DNA of 59,888 bases from Streptomyces hoynatensis (GTDB lineage Bacteria > Actinomycetota > Actinomycetes > Streptomycetales > Streptomycetaceae): NCBI RefSeq assembly GCF_003626535.1, contig NZ_RBAL01000028.1, forward strand, positions 1 through 59,888. The letters are read 5' to 3'. The notes beneath the pieces are model-generated. The model searched no databases, had not been told where the DNA came from, and saw only the letters and a program-made list of their open reading frames with translations. A program made the position numbers and the translations under genes. Of this stretch, positions 31,791 to 39,637 are shown piece after piece (positions within the stretch are counted from its first letter, which is position 1; each line of letters starts with the position of its first letter).

Positions 31791-32804
31791 TCAGTCCGGC
31801 GCGCCGACCAGCTCCATCAGCACGTCCTCCATGGTGACGAAGCCGAGCAGCCGCCCGCGGGCGCTGGTCACCGCGGCGAGGTGGGTGACCGTGGCGCGCA
31901 TCGCCGTCAGCGCGTCGTCCAGCGGGGTGTCGAGTCCGATGCGCACCACCGGGTGCAGGGCGTGCTGCGGGATGGGGCGGTCCCGCGCCGGCAGCCCCAG
32001 CGTGTCCTTGACGTGCAGGAAGCCGAGCACGGTGTGGCCGGGGCCGGTCACCGGGAAGCGGGAGTAGCCCGACTCGGCCGAGACCCGCTCCAGCTGCCGC
32101 GGGGTGACCCGGTGGTCGACGGTCACCATCCTGGCGAGCGGGACCACGATCTCCGCCACCGTCCTGCTGCCGAGCGCCAGGGCGTCCCGCAGCCGCTCGC
32201 TCTCCTCGGCCGCAAGCAGCCCGGCCTCGCTGGAGTCCTGCACGAGCCGCACCAGCTCCTCGTCGGTGAACACCGCGGCCACCTCGTCCCGCGGCTCCAC
32301 CCGCAGCAGCCGCAGCAGGCCGTTGGCCAGGGCGTTGATGCCGAGGACCACGGGACGCAGCCCCCGGGTGACGCCCACCAGCGGCGGCCCGAGGAGCAGC
32401 GCGGCCCGCTCGGGCGCCGCCAGCGCGATGTTCTTGGGCACCATCTCGCCCACCAGCATGTGCAGGTAGGTGGCCAGCACGAGGGCGAGGGCGAACGAGA
32501 CGGGGTGCACCAGGCCGCCGGGCACCCGGCACACGTGGAACAGCGGCTCCAGCAGGTCGGCCATGGCCGGCTCGGCGACCGAGCCGAGCACCAGCGAGGA
32601 GGCGGTGACCCCGAGCTGCGCCGTGGCCAGCATCGGCGACAGGTGCTCAAGCGCCCACAGCACGGTGCGCGCCCCCCGCTCGCCCGCCTGGGCGCGCGGC
32701 TCGATCTGGTCGCGCCGCACCGAGATCAGCGCGAACTCCCCGCCGACGAAGAAGGCGTTGGTGAACAGCGTCAGGATGCCGAGGGCGAGTTCGACGGCCG
32801 TCAT
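31791..32804 (-). CDS. CNNM/CorC-type membrane protein, short form
   Basis: A 337-residue protein of the hemolysin C/CNNM family. The N-terminal DUF21 domain has FTNAFFVGGEFALISVRRDQIEPRA, LATAQLGVTASSLVLGSVAEPA and HMLVGEMVPKNIALAAPERAA, with three to four TM segments. Two CBS repeats follow (IVVPLARMVTVDHRVTPRQLERVS, FPVTGPGHTVLGFLHVKDTLGL, then ATVTHLAAVTSARGRLLGFVTMEDVLMELVG). It lacks the C-terminal CorC_HlyC domain that its neighbour has. Related proteins are linked to Mg2+ or other divalent-cation transport. ATG 32804 overlaps the upstream stop (ATGA). Confidence 0.9.
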   Translation of the reverse strand: MTAVELALGILTLFTNAFFVGGEFALISVRRDQIEPRAQAGERGARTVLWALEHLSPMLATAQLGVTASSLVLGSVAEPAMADLLEPLFHVCRVPGGLVHPVSFALALVLATYLHMLVGEMVPKNIALAAPERAALLLGPPLVGVTRGLRPVVLGINALANGLLRLLRVEPRDEVAAVFTDEELVRLVQDSSEAGLLAAEESERLRDALALGSRTVAEIVVPLARMVTVDHRVTPRQLERVSAESGYSRFPVTGPGHTVLGFLHVKDTLGLPARDRPIPQHALHPVVRIGLDTPLDDALTAMRATVTHLAAVTSARGRLLGFVTMEDVLMELVGAPD

Positions 32805-34108
32805 CGGGCGCCGCCCGCCTCGGGGGAGGCGATCCGCACCCGCTCCGCCCGGTGCCGCGCCGCGTGCAGCACCGTCAGCCGCCAGCCCGCCACCTCCACG
32901 GCGTCCCCGGCGACCGGAATCCTGCCCAGCGCCGTCGCCACCAGCCCGGCCACCGTCTCGTAGGGGCCCTCGGGCACGGCGAAGCCCACCGCGGCCAGCT
33001 CGTCCACGCGGACGCCGCCCCCCGCCATCCAGGTGCCCGCGCCCACGTGGGCCAGGTCAGGAGCCTGCGCGGGGTCGTGCTCGTCCCGCACCTCGCCGAC
33101 CACCTCCTCGACGATGTCCTCCAGGGTGACGACCCCGGCCGTTCCGCCGTACTCGTCCACGACCACCGCCATCGACCGCAGGCCCCGCAGCCGCGCGAGC
33201 AGCCGGTCCACCGGCAGGCTGTCGGGCACCAGCGGCGCCTCCTTGGCCAGCTCGGAGACCCGGCGCCTGGCCCGCTCCGGCTCGTCCAGCGCGAGCACGT
33301 CCTTGATGTGCACGATGCCGAGGACGTCGTCCAGGCTCTCCCGGTAGACGGGGAAGCGGGACAGGCCGGTGGCGAGCGTCAGATTGGCCGCGTCCGCCGC
33401 CGTGGCCTCCGCCTGCAGGCTGTGCACGTCCACCCGCGGCGTCATCACGTTCTCCGCGGTCAGCTCCCCGAGGTGGAGGCTGCGCACGAACAGCTCGGCC
33501 GAGTCGGAGGGCAGCACGCCCAGAGCCGCGGAGTGCCGCGCCAGGGCGACCAGCTCCTGCGGGGTGCGGGCCGAGGCCAGCTCCTCCGTCGGTTCCAGGC
33601 CGACCACCCGCACCAGCCGGTTGGCCTGCTCGTTGAGGTGCCGGATGAAGGGGGCGAACGCGGCGCTGAACCCCCGCAGCCAGGCGGCGACCGCCCGGGC
33701 CACCCGCAGCGGATTGGTGATCGCCCAGTTCTTCGGGACCAGCTCCCCGACCACCATCAGCACCACCGTGGACAGGGCCACGCCGAGCACGAGCGCCACC
33801 GTGGAGGCGAGCCCGTGCGGCAGCCCGGCGTCGCGCAGCGGGCCGCGCAGCAGCTCGGTCAGGGAGGGCTCGGACACCATGCCGATCACCAGCGAGGTCA
33901 CCGTGATGCCCAGCTGGGCCCCGGACAGCTGGAAGGTCAGCCGCTGCACGGCCCGCAGGGCCCCCGCCGCGCCCTTCTCCCCGGCCGCCGCGGACCGCTC
34001 CAGATCGCCGCGCTCCACCGTGGTCAGGGAGAACTCCGCCGCGACGAACACCGAGCAGGCCAGCGTCAGCAGCAGCGCGAGCAGCAGAAGCAGCAGATCG
34101 ATCAGCAT
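32801..34108 (-). CDS. CNNM/CorC-type membrane protein, full-length
   Basis: A 435-residue paralogue of the next gene. The DUF21 domain spans residues 1-190 (CSVFVAAEFSLTTVERGDLERSA, LSGAQLGITVTSLVIGMVSEPS, LMVVGELVPKNWAITNPLRVARA). The CBS pair spans ~205-330 (VMTPRVDVHSLQ, FPVYRESLDDVLGIVHIKDVLAL, MAVVVDEYGGTAGVVTLEDIVEEVVGEVRDEHD). A C-terminal CorC_HlyC domain (GVRVDELAAVGFAVPEGPYETVAGLVATALGRIP) is present. The two genes form an operon and the products may work as a heteromer. ATG 34108. Divergent from GH31. Confidence 0.92.
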   Translation of the reverse strand: MLIDLLLLLLALLLTLACSVFVAAEFSLTTVERGDLERSAAAGEKGAAGALRAVQRLTFQLSGAQLGITVTSLVIGMVSEPSLTELLRGPLRDAGLPHGLASTVALVLGVALSTVVLMVVGELVPKNWAITNPLRVARAVAAWLRGFSAAFAPFIRHLNEQANRLVRVVGLEPTEELASARTPQELVALARHSAALGVLPSDSAELFVRSLHLGELTAENVMTPRVDVHSLQAEATAADAANLTLATGLSRFPVYRESLDDVLGIVHIKDVLALDEPERARRRVSELAKEAPLVPDSLPVDRLLARLRGLRSMAVVVDEYGGTAGVVTLEDIVEEVVGEVRDEHDPAQAPDLAHVGAGTWMAGGGVRVDELAAVGFAVPEGPYETVAGLVATALGRIPVAGDAVEVAGWRLTVLHAARHRAERVRIASPEAGGAR

Positions 34109-34210
34109 GTCGCCCCCATCCCAACTCGCCTCCTCGGGCACCGTGCGCCCCGCCGCGAACGTTACCTGCCGCGGCACCGGCCGCGGCGGCGGCCGGGCGC
34201 GCAGGGCGCC

Positions 34211-34235
34211 GTTACCCCGCGCCGCGCCGGGGTAC
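34211..34235 (+). promoter_or_regulatory. SigB-type promoter before GH31 gene
   Basis: GTTA (34211-34214), 15 bp, then GGGTAC (34230-34235). The -10 is consensus for SigB-group sigma factors. The -35 is close to the GTTT core but does not fit the strict GNNT form. The transcription start would fall within a few bases of the ATG at 34245, giving a very short or absent leader. Confidence 0.4.
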
Positions 34236-34244
34236 TCGCGGCCC

Positions 34245-36299
34245 ATGGCACCCACGAGCACCGACCCGTACGTGTCCGCGGAGCCGGCCGCCGAGGCCGA
34301 GTTCCTGCGCGTCACGTGCGCCTCGGGCCGTACCCTGCGCTTCTCGTGCACCGTGCCGGTGCCGGGCGTGCTGCGGCTGCGTCTGGTGCCGCCCGGGGGC
34401 GAGGGCACGGCGCACCCGCCGGCGTCCTCCCCCATGCTCGTCGACCTGCCGCACCGGCCCGCCCGGCTCACCCGCACCCCCACCGGCACCCGGATCACCG
34501 GGCCCGGGGTGGAGGCCGAGTGGGAGTCGGGCAGCACGGGTGCCGACCCCGACCGCGGCGCACCGCAGGCGCTCACCTTCGGCGCCTTCACCCGCTTCTC
34601 CGAGCCCGAGGGCGCCACCGTGCCCTTCCACGCCGGGTACCGGCCGCCCGCGCCGGACCGGCCCGCGGCGTTCGTCGAGACGATCCACCTGACGCCCGAC
34701 GCGGCCGTGTACGGCGGCGGCGAGAGCTACCAGGGCATCAACCTGCGCGGGCGCCGCCGCAGGCTGCGCAACATCGAGGAGAACCGCGCGGCCGGGCGTG
34801 ACTCCGCGTACCTCAACGTGCCCCTGCTGTGGTCGGACGCCGGCTGGGGCCTGTTCGTGCACACCGGCGGGCCGGTCACCGCCGACCTCGGCGCCACCCA
34901 CTCGGAGGCGGCCAGGATCGAGGTGCAGGGCGAGGAGCTGGACCTGTTCCTGCTCAGCGGGGACGCCCCCACCCTCCTCGACCGCTACCTCGCCCTCACC
35001 GGCCGCCCCGGCCCGCTGCCCGACTGGGCCTTCGGGGTGTGGATGAGCCGCTGCTCCTACTTCACCGCGGAGGAGGTGCTGCGCACCGTGGACGGACTGG
35101 AGGCCGCCGGCTGCCCGGTGGACGTGGTCCACGTCGACGAGTGGCTGGCCGAGTCGGTGCTCGACGACGCCGCCTGGAGCGCCCCCGCCGACCGCAGCCG
35201 CTTCCCCGCCGGGTGGAGCCGCCCGCTGGCCGAACGCGGGGTGCGCACCAGCCTGTGGATCAACCCCTACGTCAAGCGCGGCACCCCGCTCGCCGAGGAG
35301 CTGGAGACCCGCGGCTACCTCGTCAAGGGCGCCGACGGCCGCCCCACGGCCACCGCGGACAACCCCGACACCCTCCCCATCGACTTCACCGACCCGAAGG
35401 CGCGCGAGTGGTGGTGCGGGCGCCTGACGCGGACCCTGCGCGAGGAGGGCAACGCGGCGGTGCTCGCCGACTTCGGCGAGGAGATCCCCGGGGACGCGGT
35501 CTTCGCCGACGGCAGCCGCGGCCCCGAACTGCGCAACGGCTACGGCGTGCTGTACCAGCGCACCGTGCGCGAGGCGGGCAGGCGGGCGCGCGGCGACGAC
35601 TTCGTGCCCATCGCGCGCTCCGGCACCGCCGGCTCGCAGCGGGACGGCGCCCACTGGGCCGGCGACCTGCCCTCCACCTGGAGCGGCCTGGTCTCCACGC
35701 TGCGCGCCCTGCTCTCGATGTCGCTCAGCGGCTGCTCGATGGTGACCCACGACGCCGGCGGCTACTGGACGCCCGAGTCCTACCGCAGGGCCGGGCCGTT
35801 GCGCAGGCACATGACGCCCGACGCGGTGATCACCGACGTGGAGCCCGAGCTGTACGGCAGGTGGGCCCAGTGGGCGGCGTTCTCCCCGATCATGCGCTTC
35901 CACGGGGTGGGCCGCCGCGAGCCCACCGCCTACCCCGAGCCGGTGCGCTCGGCCGCCATCGCGGCCTGCCGGCTGCGCCGCAGGATGCGCGGCTACCTCG
36001 CCGAGGCGGCCAGGGGCGCGGCCCTGATGCGGCCGATGCCGCTGGCCTGCCCGGGCGACCGGGCGGCCCGCGACGCCGAACTCCAGTACCTCTTCGGCCC
36101 CGACGTCCTCGTCGCGCCGATCCTGGAGCGCGGCGGGCGGCGCCGCCTCTACGTGCCGGAGGGCGAGTGGCTGCCGCTGCTCGGCTGCCCGCCGCAGAGC
36201 GGTCCCGGCTGGCGCGAGGTCGTCTGCGGCCCGGACCAGTTCCCCGCCTTCGTCCGCGCGGAACGCGGGCTCGGGGGCGTCCTCACGGACCCCGCCTGA
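34245..36299 (+). CDS. GH31 alpha-xylosidase/alpha-glucosidase (YicI-like)
   Basis: A 684-residue glycoside hydrolase family 31 enzyme without signal peptide, so cytosolic. The N-terminal beta domain includes AVYGGGESYQGINLRGRRRRL. The barrel starts at LPDWAFGVWMSRCSYFTAEEV. The nucleophile Asp is in VLADFGEEIPGD, aligned with DFGERIP of the alpha-xylosidase YicI. The acid/base Asp is in RDGAHWAGDLPSTW, like HWGGD of YicI, and SLSGCSMVTHDAGGYW and RFHGVGRREPTAYPEP follow. Expected reaction: release of alpha-linked xylose or glucose from the non-reducing end of short glycosides. No transporter is adjacent. It ends 28 bp from the convergent meaB gene. Confidence 0.9.
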   Translation: MAPTSTDPYVSAEPAAEAEFLRVTCASGRTLRFSCTVPVPGVLRLRLVPPGGEGTAHPPASSPMLVDLPHRPARLTRTPTGTRITGPGVEAEWESGSTGADPDRGAPQALTFGAFTRFSEPEGATVPFHAGYRPPAPDRPAAFVETIHLTPDAAVYGGGESYQGINLRGRRRRLRNIEENRAAGRDSAYLNVPLLWSDAGWGLFVHTGGPVTADLGATHSEAARIEVQGEELDLFLLSGDAPTLLDRYLALTGRPGPLPDWAFGVWMSRCSYFTAEEVLRTVDGLEAAGCPVDVVHVDEWLAESVLDDAAWSAPADRSRFPAGWSRPLAERGVRTSLWINPYVKRGTPLAEELETRGYLVKGADGRPTATADNPDTLPIDFTDPKAREWWCGRLTRTLREEGNAAVLADFGEEIPGDAVFADGSRGPELRNGYGVLYQRTVREAGRRARGDDFVPIARSGTAGSQRDGAHWAGDLPSTWSGLVSTLRALLSMSLSGCSMVTHDAGGYWTPESYRRAGPLRRHMTPDAVITDVEPELYGRWAQWAAFSPIMRFHGVGRREPTAYPEPVRSAAIAACRLRRRMRGYLAEAARGAALMRPMPLACPGDRAARDAELQYLFGPDVLVAPILERGGRRRLYVPEGEWLPLLGCPPQSGPGWREVVCGPDQFPAFVRAERGLGGVLTDPA

Positions 36300-36327
36300 C
36301 CGGGCCGCCGGCCGCGGGCCCCGGGGC

Positions 36328-37398
36328 TCAGCCGGGCCCCGGGCCGCCCGGAGACCCGCCGCCCGGGGCGCCGTTCCCGCCGGCCTGCGGGGGCGCGGGG
36401 GAGTCCCCGGCCGCGTCGCCGAAGGCGCCGAGCAGCCGCTGTGCGGCGAGGGTCGCGGTCAGCGTGCCCTGGCGCACCTGGCGTTCGAGCGCGGGCGCCA
36501 GCCGCCGCACCTCCGGGTGCCGTTGCAGCCGCGCGAGGAGTTCCTCCCGCACCATCGACCAGGTCCACTCCACCTGCTGCTCGCGCCGCTTCTCCGCCAG
36601 CCGCCCCGAGGCGGAAAGCGCCCCGCGGTGCTGTTCCAGCCGTTCCCAGACCCCCTCGAGGCCGGTGCCCTCGCGGGCGCTGCAGGTGAGCACGGGCGGC
36701 GACCAGCCGTCCGCCTCCGCCGCGTGCAGCATGCGCAGCGCCCCCCGCAGCTCCCGCGCGGCGGCCCGCGCGTCCCGCTCGTGGGGGCCGTCCGCCTTGT
36801 TGACCGCGATGACGTCCGCCAGTTCCAGCACGCCCTTCTTGATGCCCTGCAACTGGTCGCCCGTCCTGGCCAGGGTGAGCAGCAGGAAGGAGTCCACCAT
36901 GCCGGCCACCGCGGTCTCCGACTGCCCCACGCCGACCGTCTCCACCAGCACCACGTCGTAGCCCGCGGCCTCCATCACCACCATCGTCTCCCGGGTGGCC
37001 CGCGCGACCCCGCCGAGCGTCCCCGCGGACGGGGAGGGGCGGACGAAGGCGGCCGGGTCCACGGCCAGCCGCTCCATCCGCGTCTTGTCGCCGAGGATGG
37101 AGCCGCCGGTCCTGGTGGAGGAGGGGTCCACGGCGAGGACCGCGACCCGGTGGCCCAGGCCGGTCAGCAGCGTGCCGAACGCGTCGATGAACGTCGACTT
37201 GCCCACGCCCGGCACCCCGCTGACGCCGATCCGCCGCGCCCGGCCCGCGTGCGGCAGCAGGTCGAGCAGCAGCCGCTGGGCCAGCGCCCTGTGGTCCGCC
37301 CTGGTGGACTCCACCAGCGTGATGGCCCGGGCGAGGTGGGCCCGCGAGCCCTCCAGCACGCCCTTGGCGTAGGCGTCGACGTCGATGGTCCTCGGCAT
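36328..37398 (-). CDS. meaB: Methylmalonyl-CoA mutase-associated GTPase MeaB
   Basis: A 356-residue G3E-family GTPase that guards and reloads the B12 cofactor of methylmalonyl-CoA mutase. P-loop GVPGVGKST at residues 61-69, switch region VDPSSTRTGGSILGDKTRM, VLVETVGVGQSETAV (Walker B-like) and VIAVNKADG (base specificity). The C-terminal dimerisation arm is followed by a Pro/Gly-rich tail. It is last in the mutA-mutB-meaB operon, 7 bp after the mutB stop, the usual order in actinobacteria. Confidence 0.95.
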   Translation of the reverse strand: MPRTIDVDAYAKGVLEGSRAHLARAITLVESTRADHRALAQRLLLDLLPHAGRARRIGVSGVPGVGKSTFIDAFGTLLTGLGHRVAVLAVDPSSTRTGGSILGDKTRMERLAVDPAAFVRPSPSAGTLGGVARATRETMVVMEAAGYDVVLVETVGVGQSETAVAGMVDSFLLLTLARTGDQLQGIKKGVLELADVIAVNKADGPHERDARAAARELRGALRMLHAAEADGWSPPVLTCSAREGTGLEGVWERLEQHRGALSASGRLAEKRREQQVEWTWSMVREELLARLQRHPEVRRLAPALERQVRQGTLTATLAAQRLLGAFGDAAGDSPAPPQAGGNGAPGGGSPGGPGPG

Positions 37399-37405
37399 GC
37401 GCTTC

Positions 37406-39637
37406 CTACAGGTCGTGGCCGAGCTCGGCGGCGAGCGTCCGCAGCAGCTCGTACGCGGCGTCGGGGATCACCGTGCCCGGCGGGAACACCGCGGCGGCCC
37501 CGGCCTCCCGCAGCGCCGCCACGTCGTCGGGCGGGATCACGCCGCCGACCACGATGACGATGTCCTCGCGCCCCGCCTCGGCCAGCTGCTCGCGCAGCGC
37601 GGGCACCAGCGTCAGATGCCCGGCGGCCAGCGAGGAGACGCCCACGATGTGCACGTCGGCCTCCACCGCCTGCCTGGCCACCTCGGCCGGGGTCTGGAAG
37701 AGCGGGCCGACGTCCACGTCGAAGCCCAGGTCGGCGAAGGCCGAGGCGATCACCTTCTGCCCGCGGTCGTGCCCGTCCTGGCCCATCTTGGCCACCAGGA
37801 TGCGCGGGCGCCGCCCCTCGGCCTCCTCGAACGCCGCCACCAGGGCGCGGGTGCGCTCCACGCCGGGCAAGCCCCCGGCCTCCTCCCGGTACACACCCGA
37901 GATGGTACGGATCTGCCCGGCGTGCCGCCCGAACACCTTCTCCAGGGCGTCCGAGATCTCCCCGACGGTGGCCTTCGCCCTGGCGGCGTCCACGGCGCGT
38001 TCCAGCAGGTTGCCGTCCGCGGCAGCCGCCGCGGTCAGCGCGTCAAGCGCCGCCCGGGTCGCCCCCTCGTCGCGTTCCGCGCGCAGCCGGCGCAGCTTCT
38101 CCAGCTGCTGGGCCCGCACCGCCGAGTTGTCGACCTTGAGCACCTCGATGCGTTCCTCGCCCGCCACCCGGTGGGTGTTCACCCCGATCACCGGCTGGCG
38201 GCCGGAGTCGATGCGGGCCTGGGTGCGGGCCGCGGCCTCCTCCACGCGCATCTTCGGGATGCCCGCGTCGATGGCCTTGGCCATGCCGCCCGCGGCCTCG
38301 ACCTCCTCGATGTGCTGCCAGGCGCGCCTGGCCAGGTCGTACGTCAGCCGCTCCACGTACGCGCTGCCGCCCCAGGGGTCGATCACCCGGCAGGTGCCCG
38401 ACTCCTGCTGCAGCAGCAGCTGCGTGTTGCGGGCGATCCGCGCGGAGAAGTCGGTCGGCAGCGCGAGCGCCTCGTCCAGCGCGTTGGTGTGCAGCGACTG
38501 GGTGTGGCCCTGGGTGGCGGCCATCGCCTCCACGCAGGTGCGCGTCACGTTGTTGAACACGTCCTGCGCGGTCAGCGACCAGCCCGAGGTCTGCGAATGG
38601 GTGCGCAGCGACAGGGACTTGGGATTCTCCGGCCCGAACTGCCGGACGAGTTTGGCCCACAGCAGCCGGGCCGCGCGCAACTTGGCGATCTCCATGAAGA
38701 AGTTCATCCCGATCGCCCAGAAGAACGAGAGGCGCGGCGCGAAGGCGTCCACGTCGAGCCCGGCCGCCAGCCCGGCCCGCAGGTACTCCACGCCGTCGGC
38801 CAGGGTGTAGGCGAGCTCCAGGTCGGCGGTGGCCCCGGCCTCCTGGATGTGGTAGCCGGAGATGGAGATGGAGTTGTAGCGCGGCATGCGCCGCGAGGTG
38901 TAGGCGAAGATGTCGGAGATGATCCGCATCGAGGGCTGCGGCGGGTAGATGTAGGTGTTGCGGACCATGAACTCCTTGAGGATGTCGTTCTGGATGGTCC
39001 CCACCAGCTTCTCGGGCGGCACCCCCTGCTCCTCGGCCGCCACGATGTACAGCGCCAGCACCGGCAGCACCGCGCCGTTCATCGTCATCGACACGCTCAT
39101 CCGGTCCAGCGGGATGCCGTCGAAGAGCTGCCGCATGTCGTAGATCGAGTCGATCGCCACGCCCGCCATGCCCACGTCGCCGGTCACCCGCGGGTGGTCG
39201 CTGTCGTAGCCGCGGTGCGTGGGCAGGTCGAAGGCCACGGACAGGCCCTTCTGACCGGCCGCCAGATTGCGCCGGTAGAAGGCGTTGGAGTCCTCCGCGG
39301 TGGAGAACCCGGCGTACTGCCTGACGGTCCAGGGCTGGTTGACGTACATCGTCGGGTACGGGCCGCGCAGGTAGGGCGCGATGCCCGGGTAGGTGCCGAG
39401 GAAGTCGATTTCGGCCAGGTCGTCCGCCGTGTACAGCGGCTTCACGCCGATGCCCTCGGGGGTCTCCCACACCAGGTCGTCCACGCCGCGGCCCGCCTCC
39501 TTGACGGCCGCCTGCCACTGCTCCGCGGTCACCCGCCCCCGGCCGGCTTCCCCGCCGCCCTCCCCGTGTCCCGTGCGGTCCCGCGTCTCGTCGTCCGGCT
39601 CCAGGGCGATGCCCGTGAAGTCGGGGATCTCCTGCAT
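37406..39637 (-). CDS. mutB: Methylmalonyl-CoA mutase large subunit
   Basis: A 743-residue adenosylcobalamin-dependent mutase interconverting (R)-methylmalonyl-CoA and succinyl-CoA. The N-terminal barrel has YPTMYVNQPWTVRQYAGFS, GLSVAFDLPTHRGYDSDHP, RNTYIYPPQPSMRIISDIF and SISGYHIQEAGA. The C-terminal B12 domain has MGQDGHDRGQKVIASAF with the DxHxxG cobalamin ligand, then VGVSSLAAGH and VVVGGVIPPDD. ATG 39637 shares one base with the mutA stop (TGATG), so the subunits are coupled. It links odd-chain, valine and propionate catabolism to the TCA cycle and supplies methylmalonyl units for polyketides. Confidence 0.97.
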   Translation of the reverse strand: MQEIPDFTGIALEPDDETRDRTGHGEGGGEAGRGRVTAEQWQAAVKEAGRGVDDLVWETPEGIGVKPLYTADDLAEIDFLGTYPGIAPYLRGPYPTMYVNQPWTVRQYAGFSTAEDSNAFYRRNLAAGQKGLSVAFDLPTHRGYDSDHPRVTGDVGMAGVAIDSIYDMRQLFDGIPLDRMSVSMTMNGAVLPVLALYIVAAEEQGVPPEKLVGTIQNDILKEFMVRNTYIYPPQPSMRIISDIFAYTSRRMPRYNSISISGYHIQEAGATADLELAYTLADGVEYLRAGLAAGLDVDAFAPRLSFFWAIGMNFFMEIAKLRAARLLWAKLVRQFGPENPKSLSLRTHSQTSGWSLTAQDVFNNVTRTCVEAMAATQGHTQSLHTNALDEALALPTDFSARIARNTQLLLQQESGTCRVIDPWGGSAYVERLTYDLARRAWQHIEEVEAAGGMAKAIDAGIPKMRVEEAAARTQARIDSGRQPVIGVNTHRVAGEERIEVLKVDNSAVRAQQLEKLRRLRAERDEGATRAALDALTAAAAADGNLLERAVDAARAKATVGEISDALEKVFGRHAGQIRTISGVYREEAGGLPGVERTRALVAAFEEAEGRRPRILVAKMGQDGHDRGQKVIASAFADLGFDVDVGPLFQTPAEVARQAVEADVHIVGVSSLAAGHLTLVPALREQLAEAGREDIVIVVGGVIPPDDVAALREAGAAAVFPPGTVIPDAAYELLRTLAAELGHDL

